A DNA stretch of 64,000 nucleotides from Kribbella amoyensis (GTDB taxonomy: Bacteria; Actinomycetota; Actinomycetes; Propionibacteriales; Kribbellaceae), in assembly GCF_007828865.1 (NCBI RefSeq), contig NZ_VIVK01000001.1, forward strand, positions 3,782,001-3,846,000. Direction: 5' to 3'. The position numbers were made by a program, and so were the translations under genes. Shown here piece by piece: positions 1 to 9,008 of this stretch. Each line of letters opens with the position of its first letter. The first letter of the stretch is position 1. Below the pieces are notes generated by a model. It saw only the letters and a program-made list of their open reading frames with translations. It was not told where the DNA came from and made no database searches.

Positions 1-981
1 GCCGCCGAGCACGCGTTCCCGCTGTACTCGGTGGCCGACGCCGAACGGCTCCGGCTGCATCTGCAGGACATGGTCCGGGCCGGGTCCGAAGCAGGGGCCG
101 ACGCCGGCCTGCTGGACATCGTCGTGGTGGGCGGCGGACCCACCGGCGTGGAGATCTCGGGCGCGATCACCGAGCTGATGGCCGCCCTGGTGGCGACCGG
201 CCGGATCTCGACGCCGGGGCGCATCGTCCTGATCGACCGCGGCAAGACGTTGCTCGGTGGGTTCTCCGACAAGTCGCACGAGTACGCGCACGAGAAGCTC
301 AGCAGCGACGGCGCCGATCCGCGGCTGACCACCGGGGTCACGGCCGTACACGCCGACCGGGTCGAGCTCGACGACGGGACCTCGATCCGGACCCGGACCG
401 TGATCTGGGGCGGCGGCGAGTCGGCCGCCTCGGTGATCGGGACCGCCACCGGGCTGAAGACCGGCCGGGGCGGGCGGATCGACGTCCTGCCCGACCTGAG
501 CGTCGAGGGACACAGCCACGTCTACGCGGTCGGCGACGCGGCCAACATCCCGGCGAAGGACGGCGCGATCCTGCCTCAGCTGGGCTCGGTCGCGCAGCAG
601 GCGGGGCTGTGGGCTGCCGAGAACATCCTGCGCGAGCGCCGCGGCGACAAGCGCGAACCCTTCCGCTACAAGGACAAGGGCATCATGGCGATGATCGGCC
701 GCAACGCCGCCGTCGCCGAGGTCGGCCGGCACCGGCACCAGGTCGAGGGCCCGGTCGCCTTCGCCGCCTGGCTCGGGGTGCACGCGATGCTGCTCAGCGG
801 CGCGCACAGCAAGGCCGACGCGTTCCTGTCCTGGGCCTGGGACTACTTCGACCGCGACCACGCCGCGATCGTCGAGTGGTCCGACACCCCGCAGCGCATC
901 GTCTGGGGCGACGACTCCGCGGACGTCCCACACATCACCGTCGACCGGCCCGGCCCGGACACCACGGCGGGTCGTTCCTGA
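1..981 (+). CDS. NAD(P)/FAD-dependent oxidoreductase, type II NADH dehydrogenase-like (5' end missing)
   Basis: The frame is open from base 1, so the N-terminus and the first FAD-binding Rossmann motif lie outside the window; 326 residues are visible. The second dinucleotide-binding motif GGGPTGVE lies at about residues 44-51, followed by a long pyridine-nucleotide domain. The C-terminal FAD motif VYAVGDAAN lies near residue 175 and LPQLGSVAQQAG soon after. This order is typical of membrane-associated NDH-2 enzymes, which pass electrons from NADH to quinone without proton pumping. A GTG at base 31 could be mistaken for the start, but the residues before it already match the family. The GMC oxidoreductase follows after 10 bp and is probably co-transcribed. 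The family is fairly certain; the electron acceptor is inferred. Confidence 0.85.
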   Translation, partial: AAEHAFPLYSVADAERLRLHLQDMVRAGSEAGADAGLLDIVVVGGGPTGVEISGAITELMAALVATGRISTPGRIVLIDRGKTLLGGFSDKSHEYAHEKLSSDGADPRLTTGVTAVHADRVELDDGTSIRTRTVIWGGGESAASVIGTATGLKTGRGGRIDVLPDLSVEGHSHVYAVGDAANIPAKDGAILPQLGSVAQQAGLWAAENILRERRGDKREPFRYKDKGIMAMIGRNAAVAEVGRHRHQVEGPVAFAAWLGVHAMLLSGAHSKADAFLSWAWDYFDRDHAAIVEWSDTPQRIVWGDDSADVPHITVDRPGPDTTAGRS

Positions 982-991
982 GGAGGACAGC

Positions 992-2545
992 ATGCCCGAG
1001 CAGTACGACGTCATCATCGTGGGATCGGGAGCCGGTGGTGGCACGCTCGCGCACCGGCTCGCCCCGTCGGGGAAGCGGGTCCTGATCCTGGAACGCGGCG
1101 ACTGGCTGCCGCGGGAGGCGGAGAACTGGGACGCCGCCGCCGTCTTCGTCGCCAACCGGTACATCTCGGCGGACCAGTGGTTCGACGGCAACGGCAAGGC
1201 GTTCCAGCCGCAGGTGCACTACTTCGTGGGCGGCGCGACCAAGTTCTACGGCGCGGCCCTGTACCGGTTGCGCGAGCGGGACTTCGGCGAGCTCAAGCAC
1301 CACGGCGGGATCTCGCCGGCCTGGCCGATCGGGTACGACGTGATGGAGCCGTACTACACGCTGGCCGAGCAGCTGTACCAGGTGCACGGGGCCCGCGGTG
1401 AGGATCCGACCGACCCGCCCGCCTCGGCGCCGTACCCGTATCCGCCGGTGTCGCACGAACCGCGGATCCAGCAGCTGTTCGACGACATGGCCGCCGTCGG
1501 GCTGCACCCGTTCCACTCGCCGTCGGGGGTGATGCTGGACGAGGCGAACCCGGCGTTCAGCAAGTGCATCCGGTGCGCGACCTGCGACGGATTCCCTTGC
1601 CTGGTGCACGCGAAGTCCGACGCGGACGTCATCGCGGTCCGGCCGGCCATCGAGAACGACACCGTGACCCTCCTCCGCAACACGCACGTCCGCCGGCTCG
1701 AGACCGACGCGTCCGGGCGGACCGTGACGTCCGTGGTCGCCGAGGTCGACGGTACGGAGCAGCGCTTCACCGCCGACGTGGTCGTGCTGTCGGCGGGCGC
1801 GGTCAACTCGGCCAAGATCTTGCTCGCCAGTGCCGGGGACAAGCACCCGAACGGTCTCGCGAACTCCTCCGACCAGGTCGGGCGGAACTACGTGTTCCAC
1901 AACAGCCGGGCGTTCCTGGCGGTGTCGACCGAGAAGAACGACACCCGGTTCCAGAAGACGCTCGGGCTGAACGACTACTACTTCGGCGACGCCGACTTCG
2001 ACTACCCGATGGGCAACCTGCAGATGGTGGGCAAGTCGTCGGCGCCGATGTACCGCGGGGAGAAGCCGGTCGAGACCGCGCTGGCCCCGTCGTTCGCGCT
2101 GCGCGACGTCGCCGAGCACGCGGTCGACTTCTGGCTCTCGGTCGAGGACCTGCCCGATCCGGACAACCGGGTCACGCTGGACCGCGACGGCAACGTCCAC
2201 CTCAGCTACACCCCGAACAACCAGGAACCGATGGAGCAGCTGTACAAGCGGACCAAGAAGCACCTCAGCAGTTTCGGCATGCACCCGCACCACCTGATTC
2301 CCCGCAGTGTCTACATGAAGAACGACATCCCGGTGGCGGGCTGCGCGCACCAGGCCGGCACCGTCCGGTTCGGGCACGACCCGGCGACCTCGGTGCTGGA
2401 CATCAACTGCAAGGCGCACGACGTGGACAACCTGTACGTGGTCGACACCAGCTTCTTCCCGAGCATCGGCGCCGTGAACCCGGCCCTGACCGCGATCGCG
2501 AACAGCCTCCGCGTCGGCGACCACCTGCTGGAGCGACTCGGCTAG
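992..2545 (+). CDS. GMC family FAD-dependent oxidoreductase
   Basis: A 517-residue flavoprotein of the glucose-methanol-choline family. The N-terminal FAD motif VGSGAGGGT is at residues 10-18, a GGATKFYGA segment near residue 82, and the C-terminal GMC signature VNPALTAIANSLRV ends the protein. AGGAGG overlaps the preceding stop and sits 5-6 bases before ATG. C192, C195, C198 and C203 form a CxxCxxCxxxxC cluster that is not needed for canonical GMC catalysis and could hold a metal or an iron-sulfur centre. Members oxidise alcohols or sugars; the substrate is unknown. It is probably co-transcribed with the NDH-2-like gene 10 bp upstream, and it converges with the LuxR gene, the two stops being 2 bp apart. 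Confidence 0.85.
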   Translation: MPEQYDVIIVGSGAGGGTLAHRLAPSGKRVLILERGDWLPREAENWDAAAVFVANRYISADQWFDGNGKAFQPQVHYFVGGATKFYGAALYRLRERDFGELKHHGGISPAWPIGYDVMEPYYTLAEQLYQVHGARGEDPTDPPASAPYPYPPVSHEPRIQQLFDDMAAVGLHPFHSPSGVMLDEANPAFSKCIRCATCDGFPCLVHAKSDADVIAVRPAIENDTVTLLRNTHVRRLETDASGRTVTSVVAEVDGTEQRFTADVVVLSAGAVNSAKILLASAGDKHPNGLANSSDQVGRNYVFHNSRAFLAVSTEKNDTRFQKTLGLNDYYFGDADFDYPMGNLQMVGKSSAPMYRGEKPVETALAPSFALRDVAEHAVDFWLSVEDLPDPDNRVTLDRDGNVHLSYTPNNQEPMEQLYKRTKKHLSSFGMHPHHLIPRSVYMKNDIPVAGCAHQAGTVRFGHDPATSVLDINCKAHDVDNLYVVDTSFFPSIGAVNPALTAIANSLRVGDHLLERLG

Positions 2546-2547
2546 TA

Positions 2548-4800
2548 CTACATCCCCCACTCGGCCATCAGCTTGACCGCCTGGCCGCGGGAGGAGACGC
2601 CGAGCTTGCGGTAGACCGACTTCGCCTGGGACTTGATCGTGTTCGGCGAGACGTACAGGCGGTCGGCGATCTCCGGGAACGACAGGTGGGTCGGCAGGAG
2701 CTGGACCAGCCGGAGCTCGGCCGTGGTCAGCGAGGATGCGCCGGCGGCCGCGGCGACGGTGATCTGGTCGACCCGGGTCCGGAGCTTGCGGACGGCGGCA
2801 GGCAGGGTCCCGAGGTCGGGGCGGCGGCGGAGGATGTTCTGCGCCTGTTCGAGCACGGCCCGCGCGCCGTCGGGGTCGACGAGGGTCAGGTACGCCCGCG
2901 CGAGTTCGAGCAGCGCCTGGACGGACACCGCGGGCAGCGCGTAGGTGAGCAGCGGGCGCAAGGCGGCGGCACGGCGTACGTACTGGCGGGCTGCTCGCAT
3001 CTCCCCACGGCGAACGGCGGCCTGGGCCGCGGACGCGAAGACGAGCGCGCTGGTCCAGTACCCGTCGAAGCGGCCGGTGTCGACGATGTCGACCGCACGC
3101 TTGAGCAGGGCGTCGGCCGCGGCTTGTTCGTCCTGCTCGAACGCCAGCAGCGACTGCTCGACCAGGATCAGCGCGGTGAGCGGGAGAATGTCGAAGCCGG
3201 TCGCGACGTCGTACGCGTGGGTGAACCCGGCGTCCGCGCGCTCGTGATCGCCCTCGAGCATCCACGACAGCGCCTCGCAGTGCAGCATCGTGGCCCGGAA
3301 CGGACTGGCCGAGCTGAGCCCTTCCAACGCGAGGACGCTGTCCGTCCGCATCGCCGCCGGCCCGGCCCGGCCCAGGTTCGCGCGCATGTACGCCAGGGTC
3401 GCGGCGACCGTACTCCCGTCGGACAAGGTCCCCGTCACCGGCAGGCTCTCGGCCACGCCGACCCAGCGCTCGGCCTCGCGAACCCTTCCCAGCAAGGCGA
3501 AGATCAACGCCCCGTGCGCGGCGACCGCGGTGTACTGCGGTGCGCGCGGTCGCTTGTCGAGCAGTTGCAGCCAGGCCCGCACGGTGTCGACCCGGCCGGA
3601 GGCCCAGACCGGTTGCATCAGTTCGAGGACGAGCCGGGTCGCCCGTTCGGTGTCCGCGGCCGCGTCGGCGTGCTCGATCGCGGCCTCGGCCAGACCGTTC
3701 GCCTCGTACCAGTCGGCGGCCCGGGTGTGCATCGCCCGGACCAGGTCGGGATCGCCGCGGCGCAGATCGGCGCGGAGCAGGTCGCGGAGCAGATGGTGGT
3801 ACCGGTACCACTCGCCGTGGCGGTCCAGCGGGACGACGAGCAGGTTGCGGCGTTCCAGCTCCTCCAGCATCCGGGCGGATTGCTTGCCCCCGACAACGGC
3901 ATCGCAGAGTGGGCCGTTCATCCGGTCCAGCAGCGAGGTCTTCACCAGGAACTCGGCCTGGCCACGCGGCAACCGGGTCAGCAGCTCGGTGTGCAGGTAG
4001 TCGTCGACGAGCCGGTCGTCCCCGGTGAAACTGAACCCGGTCGCGGGGGAGCCGGACTGGATCGCCAGCGCGGCCAGGTACAGCCCGGCCGGCCAGCCCT
4101 CGGTCCGCCGGACCAGCTCGTCGGTCTCGGCCGCGGACACCTCGGCCCCCGCCAGCCGGAGCAGCGCGGCCGCCTCCTCGGACCCCATCGCGAGCTGGTC
4201 GACCCCCACCTCGACGATCCGCCGGCCGACCCGCAACCGGGACAGCGGCAACGGCAGCGCGTCCCGCGACGAGACCGCGAGCTGCCAGCCGTCGGGCACC
4301 CGGAACGCGAACTCGGCGATCGACGTCCGGCACTGCGGGCTGGTGATCGACTCGAGGTGGTCGAGCACGACCAGCACCGGGGCCGGCAACTTGCTCAGCG
4401 TCGCGACCAGCCCGGGGACGACGTCCACACCGCCACCGAAAACAGCGAGCAGCGCTCTCGCCTGATCGCCGACCGGCGCGATCCGGTCCAGCGCGTCGAT
4501 GATGCCGGTCCAGAGCGCGACCGGGTCGTTGTCCGAGCGCTCGCAGGAGATCCACGCGACCCGCGGCCCGAACCGCTCGGCCCACTGCGCCAGCAGCGTG
4601 GTCTTGCCGTACCCCGGCGGCGCGACGACCGCGGTGACCGGCTCGGCTGACCGCAGCAAACGCTCGACCAACACGCTCCGCGGCACCAGCCGATCGCGGG
4701 CAGCCGGACCTCTCGGCCTCTCGTTTCGCCCCCCGGAGGTCGCTCTCGGTGCGGTGGCGGGAACGGAGGCTGCACCCGAACCAGTGTCCGGCCCCTGCAC
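2548..4800 (-). CDS. MalT-like LuxR family transcriptional regulator (STAND ATPase)
   Basis: About 750 residues. The N-terminal P-loop APPGYGKTTLL lies at residues 60-70, then NB-ARC/STAND-like and helical-repeat regions with many Ala/Leu-rich hairpins. A C-terminal LuxR helix-turn-helix carries the core LSFPEIADRLYVSPNTIKS. The architecture matches MalT-type activators, where inducer and ATP binding drive multimerisation. The start is uncertain: the frame is open up to 4896, but zwf ends at 4838. I chose GTG 4800, although its GGGAGG lies directly against the start codon. The gene follows zwf in the same direction, 37 bp downstream, and converges on the GMC gene. Its target is unknown; neighbouring redox or pentose-phosphate genes are only candidates. 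Confidence 0.8.
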   Translation of the reverse strand: MQGPDTGSGAASVPATAPRATSGGRNERPRGPAARDRLVPRSVLVERLLRSAEPVTAVVAPPGYGKTTLLAQWAERFGPRVAWISCERSDNDPVALWTGIIDALDRIAPVGDQARALLAVFGGGVDVVPGLVATLSKLPAPVLVVLDHLESITSPQCRTSIAEFAFRVPDGWQLAVSSRDALPLPLSRLRVGRRIVEVGVDQLAMGSEEAAALLRLAGAEVSAAETDELVRRTEGWPAGLYLAALAIQSGSPATGFSFTGDDRLVDDYLHTELLTRLPRGQAEFLVKTSLLDRMNGPLCDAVVGGKQSARMLEELERRNLLVVPLDRHGEWYRYHHLLRDLLRADLRRGDPDLVRAMHTRAADWYEANGLAEAAIEHADAAADTERATRLVLELMQPVWASGRVDTVRAWLQLLDKRPRAPQYTAVAAHGALIFALLGRVREAERWVGVAESLPVTGTLSDGSTVAATLAYMRANLGRAGPAAMRTDSVLALEGLSSASPFRATMLHCEALSWMLEGDHERADAGFTHAYDVATGFDILPLTALILVEQSLLAFEQDEQAAADALLKRAVDIVDTGRFDGYWTSALVFASAAQAAVRRGEMRAARQYVRRAAALRPLLTYALPAVSVQALLELARAYLTLVDPDGARAVLEQAQNILRRRPDLGTLPAAVRKLRTRVDQITVAAAAGASSLTTAELRLVQLLPTHLSFPEIADRLYVSPNTIKSQAKSVYRKLGVSSRGQAVKLMAEWGM

Positions 4801-4837
4801 CCTCCCGACCCTACGCCCTGATCCTGAACTCGGGGAC

Positions 4838-6247
4838 CTACTTCGGTCCCGGCAGCCAGGGCGCCCGCCAGCCACCGAAGCCGTCCGCCACCTCACCGGC
4901 CGCGGCCGGCCCCCAGCTCCCCTGGGCGTACGCGTGGATCGGTGTCGGCGCGTCGAGCAACGGCTGCATGATCCGCCAGGTCTCCTCGACGCAGTCCTGC
5001 CGGGTGAACCTGGTGCTCTTCCCGGTCAGCGCCGCCTGCAGCAGCACCTCGTACGGGGTCGGTCCCTCGCCGCCCTCCTCGGCGAACTCCATGTCCAGCT
5101 CGATCGGCGCGATCCGGGCCTGGTCGGCGCGATGCGCGTCCAGCCGGATCCGGATCCCGGTGGCCGGGTCGAGCTTGACCACCAGCTGGTTCGGTTCGAC
5201 CAGGTGCCCGGCCGGCCCGAAGCCCAGCCGGGGCGGCCGCCGGAACACCAGTCGCAGCTCGGTCTGCGTCACCGGCAGCCGCTTACCGGTCCGGATCAGG
5301 AACGGCACCCCGGACCAGCGCCAGTTCTCGATCTCGAGCCGGAGCGCGGCGTACGTCTCCGTGCTCGACCCGGGCGCGACCCCGTCGATCTTCTGGTACC
5401 CGTCGTACTGGCCACGGACGTAGTGCGCCGGATCGGCCTCCTGGACCGAGCGGAACAGCGCGGCCTGGGAGTCCTTGAGCGTCGTCGGGTCACCGCCGGA
5501 CGGTGGCTCCATCGCGGCTGCCGCGACCACCTGCATCAGGTGGTTGACCACGACGTCGCGGAGCGCGCCGACCGGATCGTAGAAGTGACCGCGGTCCTCG
5601 ACACCGAAGTTCTCCGCCATCGTGATCTGCACGCAGTCCACGTAGTTGCGGCTCCACACCGGTTCGAGCATGGCGTTCGCGAACCGCAGATAGAGGATCT
5701 CCTCCAGCCCCATCTTGCCCAGGTAGTGGTCGATCCTGAACAGCTGCGACTCGTCGATGTACTGGTGCAGCTCGTCGGCCAGCGCCCGCGCCGAGCGCAG
5801 GTCGTGCCCGAACGGTTTCTCCACCACCACCCGGGCGCTGGTGGTCAGCCCGGCCTCGGACAGCCCCTCCACCACCCGCCCGAACAGGAACGGCGGGATC
5901 TCCAGGTAGAACACCGGCGTCTCGGCGCCCTTGATCGCGTCACCGACCCGCTGGTACGTGGCCGCGTCGGTGAAGTCACCGCTGACATAGGTGAGCCGGG
6001 CCGCGAAGCTGTCGAAGACGGCCGGGTCGATCCGGACCCCCGTTCCCTCGATCGAGGTCCGGGCCCGGTCGACGAGCTGGTCCAGGGTCCAGTCGTCCGC
6101 CGCCACCCCGACGATCGGGCAGTTCAGCAGGCCGCGCGCCTCCAGCCGGTACAGCGACCGGAACGTCATCACCTTGGCGAGGTCGCCGGTGATGCCGAAC
6201 ACGACGAGAACGTCCGCCTGCTTGCCCTCCGAGTTCCTGGCCGTCAT
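4838..6247 (-). CDS. zwf: glucose-6-phosphate 1-dehydrogenase
   Basis: 469 residues, the usual length. It oxidises glucose-6-phosphate to 6-phosphogluconolactone with NADP+ in the cytosol. The nucleotide-binding motif GITGDLA is at residues 18-24 (family GxxGDLA), and the active-site signature RIDHYLGK is near residues 171-178, with His174 and Lys178 in the expected places. The C-terminal sugar-binding beta domain is complete. This is not the usual opcA-tal-tkt pentose-phosphate operon: the upstream neighbours are a DUF6325-like gene and a tiny Arg-rich ORF, and a LuxR regulator lies downstream. That suggests a second, specialised zwf copy providing NADPH, which cannot be proved here. Confidence 0.95.
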   Translation of the reverse strand: MTARNSEGKQADVLVVFGITGDLAKVMTFRSLYRLEARGLLNCPIVGVAADDWTLDQLVDRARTSIEGTGVRIDPAVFDSFAARLTYVSGDFTDAATYQRVGDAIKGAETPVFYLEIPPFLFGRVVEGLSEAGLTTSARVVVEKPFGHDLRSARALADELHQYIDESQLFRIDHYLGKMGLEEILYLRFANAMLEPVWSRNYVDCVQITMAENFGVEDRGHFYDPVGALRDVVVNHLMQVVAAAAMEPPSGGDPTTLKDSQAALFRSVQEADPAHYVRGQYDGYQKIDGVAPGSSTETYAALRLEIENWRWSGVPFLIRTGKRLPVTQTELRLVFRRPPRLGFGPAGHLVEPNQLVVKLDPATGIRIRLDAHRADQARIAPIELDMEFAEEGGEGPTPYEVLLQAALTGKSTRFTRQDCVEETWRIMQPLLDAPTPIHAYAQGSWGPAAAGEVADGFGGWRAPWLPGPK

Positions 6248-6263
6248 CCGTCCACCCCGGGTC

Positions 6264-6338
6264 TCAGCGCCGGCGCCGGTCGACGCGGCGCGCGGTCCGG
6301 CGGGACGTCCGCCGGGCTACTCTGCGGGATCCGAACAT
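6264..6338 (-). CDS. 24-residue Arg-rich micropeptide
   Basis: A 24-codon ORF begins ATG TTC GGA TCC, with a strong AAGGAGG six bases upstream. The product is almost half arginine, with repeated RRT and RRV steps and no hydrophobic segment. It sits between the DUF6325-like gene (29 bp upstream) and zwf (16 bp downstream) on the same strand. The Shine-Dalgarno strength and the operon position support real translation; the composition could also arise by chance in GC-rich DNA. No function is known. It might bind nucleic acid or act as a short leader coupled to zwf translation. Confidence 0.5.
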   Translation of the reverse strand: MFGSRRVARRTSRRTARRVDRRRR

Positions 6339-6367
6339 GAGTCGCCTCCTTCGTCGGCCGCCGGCCC

Positions 6368-6904
6368 TCACTGGGCGGCGGCGGTCTCCATCTCGTGCAG
6401 GTCCTTGGCCTCGTCGGCCGCCATCAGCCCGATCTCCACCAGGTCCAGCGGACTGATGAAGCCGTCCGAGATCCGGAACCCGCCGGCCCGGGCGATCGCG
6501 TCCCGCAGCGGCACGGCCCACTGGTGTTCGAGCAGGATCAGCGCGGCGGCCGAGTCGTTCGGGATGTCCTCCAGTACGTCCCACGCCTCGTCCTCGAACA
6601 CCTCGATGCCGTCCGCGGCGGCCGCGGCGCCCATCTCGGCACCCTTCGCCATCCCGTCCTCGCCCTCGATCCCGAGGCCGATCAAGGCGCCGATCACGGT
6701 GCCCAGCTCGGCGGCCTCGTCCATCGTGAGGTTGCTGAGGTGGTTCACCTCGATCGCGCCCTCGGCGTCCTTGCTGACTGCCAGCGCGTCGATCACCCGA
6801 ACCGTGTCGCTCGCCCGGAGCCGCTCCAGTTCGTCGATGATCTCCCCGTGGAAGTCCGGGTGCCGGAACCCCAGCACCAACAACTGCACCGGTCCAACGG
6901 CCAT
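6368..6904 (-). CDS. DUF6325/DUF1269-like family protein
   Basis: 178 residues from ATG 6904, with GGGAAAGGG about 7 bases upstream; an in-frame GTG at 6913 lies too close to that site. The N-terminal part GPVQLLVLGF followed by helix-strand repeats resembles actinobacterial DUF6325/DUF1269 proteins. A central Gly/Ala-rich stretch (GTVIGALIGLGIEGEDG) could be a short amphipathic or membrane-associating hairpin. A C-terminal acidic segment, DEAKDLHEMETAAAQ, is compatible with a coiled coil. No enzymatic motif is visible. These proteins often accompany stress or envelope genes; the function is unknown. An inverted repeat CTGCCG-N6-CGGCAG lies at 6921-6938 just ahead of the gene. Confidence 0.7.
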   Translation of the reverse strand: MAVGPVQLLVLGFRHPDFHGEIIDELERLRASDTVRVIDALAVSKDAEGAIEVNHLSNLTMDEAAELGTVIGALIGLGIEGEDGMAKGAEMGAAAAADGIEVFEDEAWDVLEDIPNDSAAALILLEHQWAVPLRDAIARAGGFRISDGFISPLDLVEIGLMAADEAKDLHEMETAAAQ

Positions 6905-7025
6905 CAGGCTCACCCTTTCCCTGCCGGATCATCGGCAGCCCCCGAGCACCCCACGGCCGCCGTCGCTCCATCGTCGGTACCGGGCCGGGGGCGGGCATCA
7001 TCCGCAGGGGGTGATTCCGCCGGGG

Positions 7026-8816
7026 TCAGATCCCGTAGGCGTGGATCTTGCGGTAGATGCTGGCCCGCGACATGCCCAGCGACTGGGCCGCGCGGCCCTT
7101 GTTGCCGTCGTTGTCGACCAGGCTGCGGATGATCGCGTCCCGCTCCAGCGACTCCAGCTGGCTGAGGCTGCGGCGGCTGATCGCCTGCAGCCGGGCCGGG
7201 AGGTCGGCGGGCACGATCGTGCCGGCCCGGCGCCGGTGCTGCACGACCTGGGTGAGGACCTGGTACAGCTCGGCGGTGTTGCCCGGCCACGCGGACCGGA
7301 GCAGCTGGTGCATCGCCTCCGGGGAACAGGTCAGGTCGCCGTGGCTCAACTGGGCCAGGAAGAACGGCACCAGCTCGCGGACGTCCTCGACGTGGTGCCG
7401 CAACGGCGGGACCTCGACGGTGAGCGGGAACAACGCCAGCAGGTCGCCGAGCTCGGGATCGTTCGCGCCGTCCTCGCTCAACGTGATCGCGACCCACGGC
7501 GGGTTCGACGGCCGCCGTTCGCGGACGCCGTACAGCACCCCCACCAGCTCGTCGAGCCCGGCCGCGTCGAGCCGGTCGGCGTGCCGGATCACCAACGCCT
7601 GCACGGCCTCGTCGGCCAGCTCGGCCGCCAGGTCGGGGCCGAACGTGTCGCCGGCGGCCGCCGCGTCGATCACGTGACACGAACCCGCCGGACTGTTCTG
7701 CTGGTGCGCGGCCCGGGCGAGCGCGACCTTGCCGACGCCCGGTTCACCGCTGAGCACCACCCATTGGCCGGCCCGGTACGCGTTGTCCACCTCGCGGCCG
7801 CTGCCGAGCCAGGGCGCGCTCCGGCCGACCACCCCGGGCAGCCCGGGACGCGGTGGCGGCCGGTTCCCGGCGACCGCCTTGCCGAGCTCGACGGTCTGGG
7901 CCACCACGTGGATGACGCCGCCGACGGGCTGTCCACCGGCCTCGACCGGACGGCAGCTGATCCGGACCCGGCTCCCGGTCGGCAGCTCGGTACTGATCGG
8001 CTCCGTACTGCCGCGGGCCAGCAGCTCGGCGGCGTACGCCAGAACGGCCTGCTGGTCGGCGGCGTCGAGGTTCTGCTGGGCCTTCGCGTTCATCAGCAGC
8101 AGGTCCTCGTCGATCGCCAGCACCATGTCGCCGGACCGGCGGTTGCTCTGCAGATAGGCCTGCAGCAACGCCAGCTCGCGCGCCGAGCTGTCGGTCACCA
8201 GGGCGGCCCGGATCTGCTCGGCCGTGGTCTTGGCGAGCGCGATCAGCAGCGAGCCCGCGTCCTTGCGCCAGCAGGTCAGGTCGATCGCGCCGACGGTCTT
8301 GCCGGTCACCGGATGCTTGATCGGGACACCGGCGCAGGCCAGGTCCTCCAGGTCCTCGGCGAAGTGCTCGTGGCCGAAGACGTGCATCGGTCCGCCGCCT
8401 TCGAGCGCGGTCCCGATGCCGTTCGTGCCGGCGTACCGCTCGGCGTAGCTGAAGCCCGGGGCGAGGTGCACCTTGTCGAGGTGGTTGCTCAGTCGCGCGT
8501 CGGCGGTGAGGCGACGCAGGACGAGGCCGTTCTTGTCGGTGAGGATGACGCTGATCGGCTGGCCGGCCAGGTGCTCGTGCAACCGCTGCAGCACCGGCCG
8601 GGCACTGCGGGTGAGCGGCAGGTCGGGATCGGGATCCGCGATGTACGGCAGGGCGATCCGGTCGGCCGGGAGGTTCATCCGGCGGGCCCGCAGCCAGGAC
8701 GCGAGGATCGGTGGCCGGACGTCGCGTGGCGGCACCGGTTCGGCCGTGAGGAAGCGCAGCCGGGCCTTCGCGGCCCGGCGGCTGTCGTCGCCCGACAAGG
8801 GTGCGAGCTCGTCCAC
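7026..8816 (-). CDS. mimR: GAF-AAA-Fis transcriptional activator of the monooxygenase operon (MimR/AcoR-like)
   Basis: 596 residues from GTG 8816, preceded by GGGAGG; longer upstream frames have no such site. A GAF-like sensor covers roughly residues 70-230 (NGIGTALEGGGPM, GVPIKHPVTGKTVG). A reduced AAA+ region has the P-loop GEPGVGK at 357-363 but no visible GAFTGA sigma-54 loop. A Fis-type helix-turn-helix ends the protein (NKGRAAQSLGMSRASIYRKI). Similar proteins sit beside propane monooxygenase operons and activate them, as MimR does in mycobacteria. It is divergent from the operon, with a palindrome in the shared promoter region. The missing GAFTGA fits actinobacteria, which generally lack sigma-54. 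Confidence 0.85.
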   Translation of the reverse strand: MDELAPLSGDDSRRAAKARLRFLTAEPVPPRDVRPPILASWLRARRMNLPADRIALPYIADPDPDLPLTRSARPVLQRLHEHLAGQPISVILTDKNGLVLRRLTADARLSNHLDKVHLAPGFSYAERYAGTNGIGTALEGGGPMHVFGHEHFAEDLEDLACAGVPIKHPVTGKTVGAIDLTCWRKDAGSLLIALAKTTAEQIRAALVTDSSARELALLQAYLQSNRRSGDMVLAIDEDLLLMNAKAQQNLDAADQQAVLAYAAELLARGSTEPISTELPTGSRVRISCRPVEAGGQPVGGVIHVVAQTVELGKAVAGNRPPPRPGLPGVVGRSAPWLGSGREVDNAYRAGQWVVLSGEPGVGKVALARAAHQQNSPAGSCHVIDAAAAGDTFGPDLAAELADEAVQALVIRHADRLDAAGLDELVGVLYGVRERRPSNPPWVAITLSEDGANDPELGDLLALFPLTVEVPPLRHHVEDVRELVPFFLAQLSHGDLTCSPEAMHQLLRSAWPGNTAELYQVLTQVVQHRRRAGTIVPADLPARLQAISRRSLSQLESLERDAIIRSLVDNDGNKGRAAQSLGMSRASIYRKIHAYGI

Positions 8817-9008
8817 TGGCCCTCCCGAAGCCAGGGGAGACCTCCCGAAGGCGCAGGCCCCCCGCACCGGTCGTATCGCGTCATCGAGCATAGTCCGTCG
8901 GCGCCCCGGCGCGGTGGTCTCAGATTGAGACAACCGCCCTGATCGCCAGGGCTTGTGATGCCGTCCGCGCCGGGCTTGTGATGCGAGGAGCGAGTGAGGA
9001 GGCCGTCG
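8817..9008. promoter_or_regulatory. divergent promoter region between mimR and the monooxygenase operon
   Basis: These 192 bp separate the regulator from the 81-residue ORF at the head of the operon. They contain a perfect 15-bp palindrome (listed separately), so they probably carry the promoters of both transcripts. I could not pick out convincing -35/-10 boxes, and there is no clear -24/-12 element. Confidence 0.6.
8917..8931. promoter_or_regulatory. palindromic operator 1 (GTCTCA-N3-TGAGAC)
   Basis: A perfect inverted repeat, GTCTCAGATTGAGAC, lies midway in the divergent region, 77 bp before the 81-residue ORF and about 100 bp before the regulator start. The same core recurs at 9287-9299. 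Symmetry, duplication and position fit a dimeric Fis-type activator, most simply the adjacent MimR-like protein. Binding is inferred. Confidence 0.6.

Noticed and set aside
935..4585. A very long open frame on the minus strand, antisense to the GMC gene and continuing across the LuxR gene
   Set aside because: It is Arg/Gly/Pro-rich without any recognisable motif and lies antisense to or out of frame with two well-supported genes; such shadows are normal at this GC content.
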